A stretch of 64,000 nucleotides of DNA, from the NCBI RefSeq assembly GCF_019702945.1, contig NZ_AP024749.1, positions 992,001 to 1,056,000 on the forward strand, in the 5' to 3' direction. The position numbers and the translations under genes are program-made. The stretch is from Flavobacterium okayamense. Lineage in GTDB: Bacteria > Bacteroidota > Bacteroidia > Flavobacteriales > Flavobacteriaceae. A model generated the notes under the pieces. It searched no databases. It was not told where the DNA came from and worked only from the letters and a program-made list of their open reading frames with translations. Positions 50,576 to 58,058 of the stretch are shown here, piece after piece. The first letter of the stretch is position 1; each line of letters begins with the position of its first letter.

Positions 50576-50605
50576 TGTTAGATAAATAAATTAAAAAATA
50601 AAGAT

Positions 50606-50923
50606 ATGGCATTAGCAATAACAGATGCTACTTTTGAAGATGTAGTATTAAAATCAGATAAACCTGTAGTAGTAGATTTTTGGGCAGCTTGGTGTGGTCC
50701 ATGTAGAATGGTTGGTCCAGTTATCGACGAAATTTCTTCAGAATATGAAGGAAAAGCAGTTGTTGGTAAAGTAGACGTAGATGCGAACCAAGAATTTGCT
50801 GCAAAATACGGAGTTCGTAACATTCCTACAGTATTAGTTTTTCAAAACGGAGAAGTAGTAGGACGCCAAGTAGGTGTTGCGCCTAAAAAGACTTATACAG
50901 ATGCAATTGACGCATTATTGTAA
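50606..50923 (+). CDS. trxA: Thioredoxin
   Basis: A 105-residue cytoplasmic thioredoxin with the active site FWAAWCGPCRMVGPV, cis-Pro in RNIPTVLVFQNGE and standard length. It reduces protein disulphides using thioredoxin reductase. It has its own promoter and a strong terminator. Confidence 0.97.
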   Translation: MALAITDATFEDVVLKSDKPVVVDFWAAWCGPCRMVGPVIDEISSEYEGKAVVGKVDVDANQEFAAKYGVRNIPTVLVFQNGEVVGRQVGVAPKKTYTDAIDALL

Positions 50924-50947
50924 TATAATTTTTGAAAAAGAAAGTAC

Positions 50948-50976
50948 AAAGGATAAACGAAAGTTTATCCTTTTTC
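50948..50976 (+). terminator. trxA terminator
   Basis: AAAGGATAAAC pairs with GTTTATCCTTT around a GAAA loop, followed by a T-rich run. Confidence 0.92.
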
Positions 50977-51006
50977 TTTTGTATATTTAGCGTTTAAACT
51001 AAATTC

Positions 51007-51933
51007 ATGAATTTATATTCTCAAATTGAAAAAATATCGAGTTTTCAGCATTTAGAACTTTTGGCAAACCAAATTGTTGAAGGTTTTATTTCGGGAATGC
51101 ACAAATCGCCTTTTCACGGATTTTCTGCCGAATTTGCCGAACATAAAATTTACAATCAAGGAGAAAGTACAAAACATATCGATTGGAAGCTTTTTGCGAA
51201 AACTGATAGATTGTACACGAAACGATTTGAGGAAGAAACCAATTTACGTTGCCATTTAATTATCGATAATTCTTCTTCGATGCATTATCCTGAATTAAAG
51301 ACAGAACAGCAATTTTACGAGAATAAAATAGGTTTTTCAGTATTGGCTTCGGCTTGTTTGATGAATTTGCTTAAAAAACAGCGTGATGCAGTTGGTTTGA
51401 GTTTATACTCCGACGAATACGAATATTATGCTCCTGAAAAAGGTAGTAATCGCCATCATCGCATGATTTTGGACAAGTTGGAAGAAACTCTTCAAAATTA
51501 TAAAAAATCTAAACAAACCGACACAGTAACTTTTCTACATCAAATAGCAGAAAATATTCATCGTCGATCTATGGTGATTTTGTTTACCGATATGTTTCAG
51601 CGCGATAATGAAGATGCTATTTTTAAAGCGTTACAGCATTTAAAACATAACAAGCATAAAGTTGTAGTTTTTCATGTCTATGATAAAAAAACAGAGTTTT
51701 CATTTGATTTTGACGCTTCGCCAAAGAAATTTATCGATGTAGAAACCGGAGAAACTATTAATTTGTTTGCTGAAAACTTAAAAGAAGATTATGAAAAACT
51801 AGTTTCAGCTTATTTTGAAAAGATAAAAACAAAGTGTTTACAATACAGAATTCAATATGTGCCAGTTGAAACGAGTAAAAATTTTGAAAAAATTTTATTG
51901 ACGTATTTGACTGAAAAACAAAAGTTTGGATAA
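51007..51933 (+). CDS. DUF58 (VWA-like) protein
   Basis: A 308-residue protein of the DUF58 family: ANQIVEGFISGMHKSPFHGFSAEFAEHK, GESTKHIDWKLFAKTDRLYTKRFEEETNL, then a von Willebrand A-like core with the metal-site IIDNSSSMHYPE and VILFTDMFQR. Such proteins usually work with a MoxR-type AAA+ ATPase and BatA-like proteins in envelope maturation or stress. No moxR is adjacent in this window, so the partner is elsewhere. Confidence 0.93.
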   Translation: MNLYSQIEKISSFQHLELLANQIVEGFISGMHKSPFHGFSAEFAEHKIYNQGESTKHIDWKLFAKTDRLYTKRFEEETNLRCHLIIDNSSSMHYPELKTEQQFYENKIGFSVLASACLMNLLKKQRDAVGLSLYSDEYEYYAPEKGSNRHHRMILDKLEETLQNYKKSKQTDTVTFLHQIAENIHRRSMVILFTDMFQRDNEDAIFKALQHLKHNKHKVVVFHVYDKKTEFSFDFDASPKKFIDVETGETINLFAENLKEDYEKLVSAYFEKIKTKCLQYRIQYVPVETSKNFEKILLTYLTEKQKFG

Positions 51934-51971
51934 TAGGCTAAAAAATATTTTAATTTTTTTTACAAAAACAT

Positions 51972-52001
51972 TTGGAGAATTGAAAAAGCGTTGTATATTT
52001 G
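51972..52001 (+). promoter_or_regulatory. tRNA-Asp promoter
   Basis: TTG (51972-51974), 19 nt, then TATATTTG (51994-52001). The tRNA begins 19 nt downstream. Confidence 0.75.
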
Positions 52002-52019
52002 CAACCGCAATTAAGCACT

Positions 52020-52093
52020 GGTTTGGTAGTTCAGTTGGTTAGAATACATGCCTGTCACGCATGGGGTCGCGGGTTCGAGTCCCGTCCAGACCG
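52020..52093 (+). tRNA. tRNA-Asp (GTC)
   Basis: A complete cloverleaf: acceptor GGTTTGG/CCAGACC with one G-U pair, the D arm with AGTTCAGTTGGTT, anticodon stem CATGC/GCATG around CTGTCAC (anticodon GTC at 52054-52056), and a T arm with GGGTTCGAGTCCC. The discriminator base is G and CCA is not encoded. Confidence 0.97.
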
Positions 52094-52113
52094 CTAAAAT
52101 TGGGAAATTTTCA

Positions 52114-52143
52114 AAAAGCGTTTCTTTTTAGAAGCGCTTTTTT
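52114..52143 (+). terminator. tRNA-Asp terminator
   Basis: AAAAGCGTTTCT pairs with AGAAGCGCTTTT (one G-U) around a TTTT loop and runs into further T. Confidence 0.88.
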
Positions 52144-52206
52144 GCCCAAAAAAGGTATTGATTTTTACATTTGTTTATGGCAAAATAAAAATCTAAAAAT
52201 AGTTGT

Positions 52207-52291
52207 GTTGTTTATTCCTGAGTAAAATCAGGATAGGTTTAGTAGTTAGACCAATGAAAAGCTGTTCCGTTTCTACGGAAGGGCTTTTTTG
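52207..52291 (+). ncRNA. Candidate small RNA with terminator
   Basis: Three consecutive hairpins are visible: CCTGA/TCAGG, GGTTT/AGACC, and a terminator stem (AAAAGCT.TTCCGT / ACGGAA.GGCTTTT) followed by a T-run. It lies after the tRNA terminator, so the transcript it ends is not explained by the tRNA. The 5' end is uncertain; only a one-mismatch -7 box (TAGTTGTG, 52200-52207) precedes it. Confidence 0.4.
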
Positions 52292-52365
52292 TTTTTATAG
52301 ACTTTATTAAAGTCATGGTTTTTAAAATAAAAACATAAAAACACTCATTACTAAATATTTAAGTG

Positions 52366-52696
52366 TATCTTTGTCAGATATTTATAATAGGTCTCTGCCT
52401 TTGCTTTTCTGATGTAGTCAAGATTTTTCTCAGTTATCGCTTCCCAGTTACCCAATATTTAAAACTTGAATTTTACCAAAGCTTTTAACTTTATAACAGT
52501 AAGTTTCAAGAACATTTTTTGACTGAAATTATTAAAATCATTTTATTAAACCAATTTTATAACCAATAAGGTTTACACTTTAAAGACTAATATTTCTTTT
52601 TAATATGTTATTAATAGCATAAATATAACTGCATTTTTTGATTGTATTCAAAGAATGAATTATTAATGAAATCCGATTATCGGAGCAAAAGAAATT
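52366..52696 (+). promoter_or_regulatory. Promoter and long leader of the cold-shock operon
   Basis: TATCTTTG at 52366-52373 is the only clear -7 box ahead of the helicase gene and implies a 5' leader of about 315 nt. A small hairpin (CCGA/TCGG) sits 12 nt before the start codon. Long leaders that refold with temperature are typical of cspA and deaD mRNAs in other bacteria. Confidence 0.5.
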
Positions 52697-53815
52697 ATGA
52701 AATTTAAAGAATTATGCCTGAGTGCCGAAATACTCAGAGCAATCGATGTCATGGGACATTCTCAAGCAACGCAAATTCAACAACAAGCCATTCCTTTTAT
52801 TGTACAAGGATTTGATGTTATTGGTTGTGCACAAACAGGCACAGGTAAAACGGGTGCCTTCTCTATTCCAATCTTAGAACTATTAAGTAAATCCAATAAA
52901 TCTTCAAGAAATGTGATTAAAGCTTTGGTTTTAGCACCAACTCGCGAACTGGCTATTCAAATTGATGAAAGTTTTAAAATGTATGGCAAGTTTATGCCGA
53001 TAAAGCATACGGCCATTTTTGGAGGAGTTTCTCAAACCAATCAATTAAAAGTTTTAAAAAATGGTGTTGAAGTTTTAATAGCGACTCCTGGTCGATTATT
53101 GGATCTTATTCATCAAGGTTTTGTTGACCTATCGAAAATTGAAATTTTAGTGTTAGATGAAGCAGATCATATGTTAGATATGGGCTTTATAAATGATATT
53201 AAAAAAATCCTAAAATTTTTACCTATAAAAAAACAAGCGTTGCTATTTTCTGCAACCATGCCTACAGAAATTAAAAAATTTGCTAGTAGTATTTTACATC
53301 AGCCAAAAGAAATTTCGGTTGCGCCGGTATCTTCAACTGCAGATACGGTAAAGCAAGAATTATACATGGTAGATAAAATAGATAAATCGAAACTGCTAAT
53401 AGAGCTTTTAAATAAGAAAAAACATAATCAGTCACTTGTTTTTACACGTACAAAACATGGCGCTGATAAATTAGTTAAAAAGCTTCTAAAAGTTGGTATA
53501 AAAGCCTCAGCGATTCACGGTAATAAATCCCAAGGCAACAGACAACGTGTTTTAAGTGATTTTAAGCGAAATAATATTTCAGTCTTAATTGCAACGGATA
53601 TTGCTGCAAGAGGTATTGATATAAATGAATTGCCTTACGTAATTAATTATGAATTACCTAGTGTTCCAGAGACATATGTTCATAGAATAGGCAGAACAGG
53701 AAGGGCTGGCAATAATGGCGTTGCAGTATCATTCTGTGATAAAGACGAGAGAAAAGATTTAATAGGAATTCAAAAATTATTAGGATTTACTATTCCTGTT
53801 ATTATAAACAATTAA
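52697..53815 (+). CDS. DEAD-box ATP-dependent RNA helicase
   Basis: A 372-residue RhlE-like helicase core with a Q motif (ATQIQQQAIP), Walker A AQTGTGKTGAF, PTRELAIQ, TPGRLLDL, the Walker B LDEADHMLDMGF, SAT, and helicase C motifs ARGIDIN and HRIGRTGRAG. There is almost no C-terminal extension. It unwinds RNA, most likely to assist translation or ribosome assembly at low temperature, because two cold-shock-domain genes follow within 12 and 24 nt. Confidence 0.95.
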   Translation: MKFKELCLSAEILRAIDVMGHSQATQIQQQAIPFIVQGFDVIGCAQTGTGKTGAFSIPILELLSKSNKSSRNVIKALVLAPTRELAIQIDESFKMYGKFMPIKHTAIFGGVSQTNQLKVLKNGVEVLIATPGRLLDLIHQGFVDLSKIEILVLDEADHMLDMGFINDIKKILKFLPIKKQALLFSATMPTEIKKFASSILHQPKEISVAPVSSTADTVKQELYMVDKIDKSKLLIELLNKKKHNQSLVFTRTKHGADKLVKKLLKVGIKASAIHGNKSQGNRQRVLSDFKRNNISVLIATDIAARGIDINELPYVINYELPSVPETYVHRIGRTGRAGNNGVAVSFCDKDERKDLIGIQKLLGFTIPVIINN

Positions 53816-53827
53816 AAACATTATGAG

Positions 53828-54259
53828 ATGGGTGATTCATTTTTCAAAAAAGAAAACAATAAGAAGAAAGTAAAAAAAAGACAGGATAAAGTTCAAAAAA
53901 GAGAAGATAGAAAGGTAAATAATAACAAAGGGAAAACCTTAGAAGAAATGATTATTTATGTTGATGTAAATGGAAACTTCACAGAAATTCCACCACATCT
54001 TCAAAAAAAAGAAGACGATTTTTCAAATTTTGACAACTCAATTAAAAATTCAGGACAAAAAGAAAATTTTGATTATACCGGAATTATTAAATTCTTAAGT
54101 GATAAAGGCTATGGTTTTATAACGGAAGACAAAACTCAAGAAAACGTATTTTTTCATAGTAATCAATTAGCCCAAACGGTTGTTAAAAATGATAAGGTAA
54201 AATTTAGAAAGGAAGATTCTTTAAAAGGATTTAGAGCAGTAAGTATTAAAAAAATATAA
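53828..54259 (+). CDS. Cold-shock-domain protein with basic N-terminal extension
   Basis: A 143-residue protein. The first 40 residues are highly basic (KKENNKKKVKKRQDKVQKR), a linker follows, and residues about 78-142 form a cold-shock domain (GIIKFLSDKGYGFITEDKTQENVFFHSNQL). The RNP1-like KGYGFI and RNP2-like VFFHS motifs are present. The basic part probably binds RNA or ribosomes. Second gene of the cold-shock operon. Confidence 0.9.
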   Translation: MGDSFFKKENNKKKVKKRQDKVQKREDRKVNNNKGKTLEEMIIYVDVNGNFTEIPPHLQKKEDDFSNFDNSIKNSGQKENFDYTGIIKFLSDKGYGFITEDKTQENVFFHSNQLAQTVVKNDKVKFRKEDSLKGFRAVSIKKI

Positions 54260-54283
54260 AGTAATTAATTTAAATAAATAAGA

Positions 54284-54478
54284 ATGCAAGAAGGTAAAGT
54301 AAAGTTTTACAACGAGAGTAAAGGTTTTGGTTTTATAGCCATAAACGAAGGTAGTGATGATGTTTTTGTACATAGTACAGGATTATTAGACAATATTAAA
54401 GAAAACGACAATGTTTCGTTTGAAGTACAACGAGGACCAAAAGGACTTAACGCAATCAATGTTAAGCGTTTAAAGTAA
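54284..54478 (+). CDS. Cold-shock protein (CspA family)
   Basis: A 64-residue single-domain RNA chaperone: GKVKFYNESKGFGFIAINEGSDDVFVHSTGL with RNP1 KGFGFI and RNP2 VFVHS, ending GLNAINVKRL. It would melt mRNA secondary structure in the cold. Last gene of the operon, 24 nt after the previous one. Confidence 0.95.
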   Translation: MQEGKVKFYNESKGFGFIAINEGSDDVFVHSTGLLDNIKENDNVSFEVQRGPKGLNAINVKRLK

Positions 54479-54486
54479 ATTATATT

Positions 54487-54503
54487 AAAAGCATTATGCT
54501 TTT
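54487..54503 (+). terminator. Weak hairpin after the cold-shock operon
   Basis: AAAAGCA pairs with TGCTTTT around TTA. The T-tract is short, so it may be only a 3' stabiliser ahead of the stronger terminator at 54533. Confidence 0.45.
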
Positions 54504-54532
54504 GTAAACTTAGTTAGGTTTGGTTAAAAAAG

Positions 54533-54564
54533 AAACCACTTCATTAATTTGAAGTGGTTTTTTT
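54533..54564 (+). terminator. Main terminator of the cold-shock operon
   Basis: AAACCACTTCA pairs with TGAAGTGGTTT around a 6-nt loop, followed by a T-run. Confidence 0.92.
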
Positions 54565-54580
54565 GTTGTATAGGGTTTTG

Positions 54581-54588
54581 TATATTTG
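54581..54588 (+). promoter_or_regulatory. -7 element of the small lipoprotein gene
   Basis: TATATTTG, 17 nt before the ATG at 54606. It lies within the frame that would result from an earlier ATG at 54549, arguing against that start. Confidence 0.55.
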
Positions 54589-54605
54589 AAATCATAGAAA
54601 AACAA

Positions 54606-55208
54606 ATGAAATATATATTTTCCATATTACTTTTACTAACGTTGATTTCTTGTTATATTAACAAGAATATAAATGATCAAATCTTTGGAAAATATCAGAC
54701 AAATTTTGATGGATTATTTGGAGAAATTATCCTTAAAAAGGATTACACTTTTGAATATCAATATCATGCAGGTTTAATTAATACCAAAAGTAAAGGGGTT
54801 TGGAAGATGTCAAATAATGAGGTAGTTTTGAATAGCTATAAAGATTATTTAAACAATGCAATTGAAGTAAAAGAAGGATTAGATAAAGGAGAAATTATTA
54901 TTTCAGATTCATATGGAAGTCCTATTTTAGGAGCTTTTGTTGTTTTAGATAATAATGAAATTTTTGAAACCAACCAGAATGGTAAAATTAGTTTTTATCA
55001 AAATAGAGATTTTAAATATTTCGAAGTTCATTATTTAGGAGAAACTTACAGGTATGATATTAAAAATAAAGAAACAAACAGTTATCAAGTTACAATTTAC
55101 CTAGATGATTTAAGTAAAACGTATTTTAAAAGTCAAAAATTTAAATTTAAGAATAATACTATCAGTGATAATAAACTGTATAAGTATTTCAAAGTTGTTT
55201 CTCAATAA
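54606..55208 (+). CDS. Hypothetical lipoprotein with carboxypeptidase-regulatory-like segment
   Basis: A 200-residue protein from ATG 54606 with a lipobox (LTLISC, Cys at about 16). Residues 20-95 look like a beta-barrel-type domain (FGKYQTNFDGLFGEIILKKDYTFEYQYH, SKGVWKMSNNEVVLNSY), followed by GEIIISDSYGSPILGAFVVLDNNEIFETNQNGKISF, which resembles a CarboxypepD_reg-like beta-sandwich. No specific function is recognised. It stands alone. Confidence 0.78.
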   Translation: MKYIFSILLLLTLISCYINKNINDQIFGKYQTNFDGLFGEIILKKDYTFEYQYHAGLINTKSKGVWKMSNNEVVLNSYKDYLNNAIEVKEGLDKGEIIISDSYGSPILGAFVVLDNNEIFETNQNGKISFYQNRDFKYFEVHYLGETYRYDIKNKETNSYQVTIYLDDLSKTYFKSQKFKFKNNTISDNKLYKYFKVVSQ

Positions 55209-55307
55209 AACAAAACAGCTTTTTTATTTCTTTTTAAAGAGTGAGAATTAGAAAAATTAAAAATTTATTTTAAAAAAAAGTATTTAAAAAATATATAAAA
55301 TAAAGTC

Positions 55308-55868
55308 ATGCAAACAAAAAACCGTTGTGCTTGGTGCGAAAAAGACGATTTGTATCGTGATTATCACGATAACGAATGGGGAAAACCTATTTATGACGAT
55401 GCGACTATTTTTGAGTTTTTGATTTTAGAAACATTTCAAGCGGGCTTAAGTTGGTACACCGTTTTAGCTAAAAGAGAGAATTTCCGAAATGCATTTGAAG
55501 GGTTTGATGTGCAAAAAGTTGCCAATTTCTCTGAAAGTAAGATTGCATCACTTTGTGAAGATGCCGGAATTATTCGCAACAAATTAAAAATTAAAGCCGC
55601 AGTTACCAATGCACAAGCATTTATTAAAGTTAAAGAAGAGTTTGGAAGTTTTTCAAAATACATTTGGGATTTTGTTGACGGAAAACCAATAGACAATAAA
55701 CCAAAAAGCTTAGCAAATGTTCCCGCCACAACTGAAATATCAGACAAACTAAGCAAGGATTTAAAAAAAAGAGGCTTTAAGTTTGTAGGTTCAACTGTAG
55801 TTTACGCACACATGCAAGCAACTGGAATGGTAAATGATCATGTAATGGATTGTTGGACGAGAAAGTAA
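55308..55868 (+). CDS. tag: DNA-3-methyladenine glycosylase I
   Basis: A 186-residue base-excision repair enzyme removing 3-methyladenine. It has RCAWCEKDDLYRDYHDNEWGKP, FEFLILETFQAGLSWYTVLAKRENFR, and the zinc-binding HxxDC end MVNDHVMDCW; Cys and His at the N-terminus and His/Cys at the C-terminus match the Tag zinc snap. The gene ends 1 nt from the convergent aat gene. Confidence 0.95.
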   Translation: MQTKNRCAWCEKDDLYRDYHDNEWGKPIYDDATIFEFLILETFQAGLSWYTVLAKRENFRNAFEGFDVQKVANFSESKIASLCEDAGIIRNKLKIKAAVTNAQAFIKVKEEFGSFSKYIWDFVDGKPIDNKPKSLANVPATTEISDKLSKDLKKRGFKFVGSTVVYAHMQATGMVNDHVMDCWTRK

Positions 55869-55869
55869 A

Positions 55870-56505
55870 TTATTGATTTAAAATGATCATAAAATCTTCG
55901 CGTTCAATTTCTACACAACCTAAAGAGGCTAAATGTTCATTATAAACTTGGCAATCTAACAATTTGTAATTAGCAAGTTCTAATTGCTTTGCTAAATGAA
56001 TAAAGGCAACTTTACTAGCATTTGAAACTTTAGAAAACATACTTTCCCCACAAAAAATATGACCTAAATCTATTCCGTATAAACCACCAACAAGTTCTTC
56101 GTTTTCCCAAACTTCAACACTTTTTGCGAATCCTAATTTGTTTAGTTGGCAATAGGCTTCAACCATCTCATCAGTAATCCAAGTATCGGGTTGGTCTTTG
56201 CGCTTTATTTTTTTACAGTTGGTTATTACTTCACGAAATGCAGTGTTGAAAGTCACTTTAAATTTATTTTGATTTAATACATTTCGCATACTTTTCGAAA
56301 TCTTTAAATCTTCAAAAAATAAAACCATTCGTTCTGGTGGTGCCCACCATAAAATGGGTTCGTCGTCATTAAACCAAGGGAAAATCCCGCTTCTGTATGC
56401 TAAGATTAATCGTTCTGAAGATAAATCACCACCAATAGCTATTACGCCTTCTGGTGAAGCTTCTTCAACGGGTGGAAAAAATAATTCTTGGCTAAGGAAA
56501 TACAT
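55870..56505 (-). CDS. aat: Leucyl/phenylalanyl-tRNA--protein transferase
   Basis: A 211-residue transferase that adds Leu or Phe to N-terminal Arg or Lys, creating N-degrons for ClpAPS. Motifs: FPPVEEASPEGVIAIGGDLSSERLILAYRSGIFPWF, ILWWAPPERMVL, TWITDEMVEAYCQLNKLGFAKSVEVWE, and GGLYGIDLGHIFCGESMFS. Length is normal. It is separated from the DUF3127 gene by a purine-rich stretch and a terminator. Confidence 0.96.
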   Translation of the reverse strand: MYFLSQELFFPPVEEASPEGVIAIGGDLSSERLILAYRSGIFPWFNDDEPILWWAPPERMVLFFEDLKISKSMRNVLNQNKFKVTFNTAFREVITNCKKIKRKDQPDTWITDEMVEAYCQLNKLGFAKSVEVWENEELVGGLYGIDLGHIFCGESMFSKVSNASKVAFIHLAKQLELANYKLLDCQVYNEHLASLGCVEIEREDFMIILNQ

Positions 56506-56544
56506 GTATTGAGAGAAAAGATGAAAGAAAAAAGAGAAAAGAAA

Positions 56545-56574
56545 AAACCATTCTTACTATATTCTGAATGGTTT
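56545..56574 (-). terminator. Terminator of the DUF3127 gene
   Basis: AAACCATTC pairs with GAATGGTTT around a 12-nt loop. The flanks are long purine and pyrimidine tracts that extend the pairing imperfectly. Confidence 0.7.
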
Positions 56575-56605
56575 CTTTCTTCTTGTCTCTTTCTTCTATT
56601 TTCTA

Positions 56606-56980
56606 TTAAAAAGGTAAATCGTCGTGCTCTTCCTCATTAAAATTAGTTGCTGGTTCAAAAGCATCAGCAGCTGGCATTTGAGGCATTTGATTTGAAGGAG
56701 CTTCAGCTTGAATTCTTTCAATTCTCCAGCCCTGAATAGAATTGAAATATTTTGTTTCACCTTGTGGGTTTGTCCATTCTCTACCTCTTAAATTGATTGA
56801 AACACGAACTTGTTCCCCAACATTGTATTGGTTTAACAAGTCAGTTTTGTCTTGTGTAAATTCAATCATAATATGTTGTGGATATTGCTCTTCCGTAGTT
56901 ACTACCATTTCTCTTTTTTTGAATGTAGCACTTACTTGTTGCACATTTCCAATCATTTTAACTCTTCCTAAAACTTCCAT
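56606..56980 (-). CDS. DUF3127 protein with SSB-like acidic tip
   Basis: A 124-residue protein. Residues about 1-90 are a DUF3127 domain (VLGRVKMIGNVQQVSATFKKREMVVTTEEQYPQHIMIEFTQDK in pieces, VRVSINLRGREWTNPQGETKYFNSIQGW) with an OB-fold-like pattern. A flexible Gln/Pro/Met linker leads to the acidic end EEEHDDLPF, very like the DDxPF tip of single-stranded DNA-binding protein. The family is unstudied; a role on single-stranded nucleic acid is inference. Confidence 0.88.
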   Translation of the reverse strand: MEVLGRVKMIGNVQQVSATFKKREMVVTTEEQYPQHIMIEFTQDKTDLLNQYNVGEQVRVSINLRGREWTNPQGETKYFNSIQGWRIERIQAEAPSNQMPQMPAADAFEPATNFNEEEHDDLPF

Positions 56981-56991
56981 CTTCTATTTTT

Positions 56992-57867
56992 TTATTGTTT
57001 TGCTAATAATACTTTCCACGCTTTAAGCGTTTCGTTTTTATCTAAAAAATCTTTTGCCAATTGCATTTTCTTTTGCTCATCATCTGAACTTAAAACTGCT
57101 TTAACTGCAAAATTTTCTGCTACAAATATAGCAATTTCTTCTTCTGTTGGAATAGCTTCGATGTTTCCTAATTTGCCTAAATCATTTCCATTAAAAATGG
57201 TACTTTCTTTTACAAATTCTGGAACATTGTCAACACCAATTCCTAATGTTGTTAATGGTTTTTCAACTTCAAATAATGCTAAGTTGGAACGGCTGTACCA
57301 ATTGCCACCACATCGAGCAACTAAATCAATTTTATGTTGATCAATAGCTCCATTTTCATCTAATACAGCTTCGTTTATATGGATTTTAACCACTTCGCAA
57401 ATCACTAAATTACCTGCGCCACCTTTATCGCCAAGTGCTACTACATCATTTATTTTGCATTCAAACTGAACCGGACTTTCAGCGACACGAAACGGTTTTA
57501 CGATATCTGATTTTACCATTGTTAAACCTGCTTTTTCAAACTCGTTTACGCCATCAGGATATTCTGTACTTGATAAAGACATTTGTTGCACAATATCATA
57601 ATTCACAACGTTAATAACAACTTCACGCGTGTTTTTCGAATTTATTAAAGTGTGTTTTATGGTATTATCACGAACTCTTCTCGCTGGAGAAAAAATTAAT
57701 ATGGGCGGATTTGAACTAAATACATTGAAAAAACTAAATGGCGATAAATTCGGATTTCCATTTTCGTCTAAAGTACTTGCAAAAGCTATAGGTCTTGGCG
57801 CAACTGCACTTTGTAAATACCCTTGAAGTTTTGCTGGTGCAATTTCTTTTGGATCTATTGTTAACAT
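56992..57867 (-). CDS. Flavin reductase-like FMN-binding protein
   Basis: A 291-residue protein from ATG 57867 with an FMN-binding split-barrel domain: AVAPRPIAFASTLDENGNPNLSPFSFFNVFSSNPPILIFSPARR, DTIKHTLINSKNTREVVINVV, plus a C-terminal extension of about 100 residues. An earlier in-frame ATG at 57951 is rejected because the frame before 57867 crosses a -7 box (TATCTTTG, minus strand, 57892-57885) and a dispersed repeat. It may reduce free flavin or act as an oxidoreductase; the substrate is unknown. Confidence 0.88.
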   Translation of the reverse strand: MLTIDPKEIAPAKLQGYLQSAVAPRPIAFASTLDENGNPNLSPFSFFNVFSSNPPILIFSPARRVRDNTIKHTLINSKNTREVVINVVNYDIVQQMSLSSTEYPDGVNEFEKAGLTMVKSDIVKPFRVAESPVQFECKINDVVALGDKGGAGNLVICEVVKIHINEAVLDENGAIDQHKIDLVARCGGNWYSRSNLALFEVEKPLTTLGIGVDNVPEFVKESTIFNGNDLGKLGNIEAIPTEEEIAIFVAENFAVKAVLSSDDEQKKMQLAKDFLDKNETLKAWKVLLAKQ

Positions 57868-57884
57868 GTGTTGTAGTATTTTCA

Positions 57885-57892
57885 CAAAGATA
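57885..57892 (-). promoter_or_regulatory. -7 element of the flavin reductase gene
   Basis: TATCTTTG on the minus strand, 17 nt before the start codon. Confidence 0.55.
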
Positions 57893-57935
57893 AAAATTTG
57901 AAGCGAATCGAATAGTAACTTTTGTATTCCTTTTT

Positions 57936-57978
57936 CCCGCTGTCCGTGCAACAGGGTTGCTAACTACCATCGGGGCTA
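57936..57978. repeat. Short dispersed repeat element, related to 37569-37687
   Basis: On the minus strand it begins TAGCCCCGATGGTAGTTAGC, has a central hairpin GCAAC/GTTGC and ends GGACAGCGGG. The outer blocks match the reverse complement of 37569-37687 (GATGGAAGT ... ACAGCCCGA). It lies in the divergent gap between the flavin reductase and kinase genes. Confidence 0.6.
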
Positions 57979-58058
57979 TTTTTTAGTGTTTAGTAACTTT
58001 TGCCTTTTTACTTTTAGCTTATTACTTAAATTATTATTTTTACTAACAAATCTTGTTT

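Larger units (their letters stand above)
52094..52696. other. 603-bp non-coding interval between tRNA-Asp and the cold-shock operon
   Basis: No convincing coding frame. In order it holds the tRNA terminator, a candidate small RNA ending in a second terminator (52207-52291), a -7 element TATCTTTG at 52366-52373 and a leader of about 315 nt before the helicase start. Confidence 0.6.

Noticed and set aside
57868..57970. Extended N-terminus of the flavin reductase and an overlapping 78-codon frame
   Set aside because: The region holds the -7 box and a dispersed repeat; homologous domains start at MLTIDPKEI.
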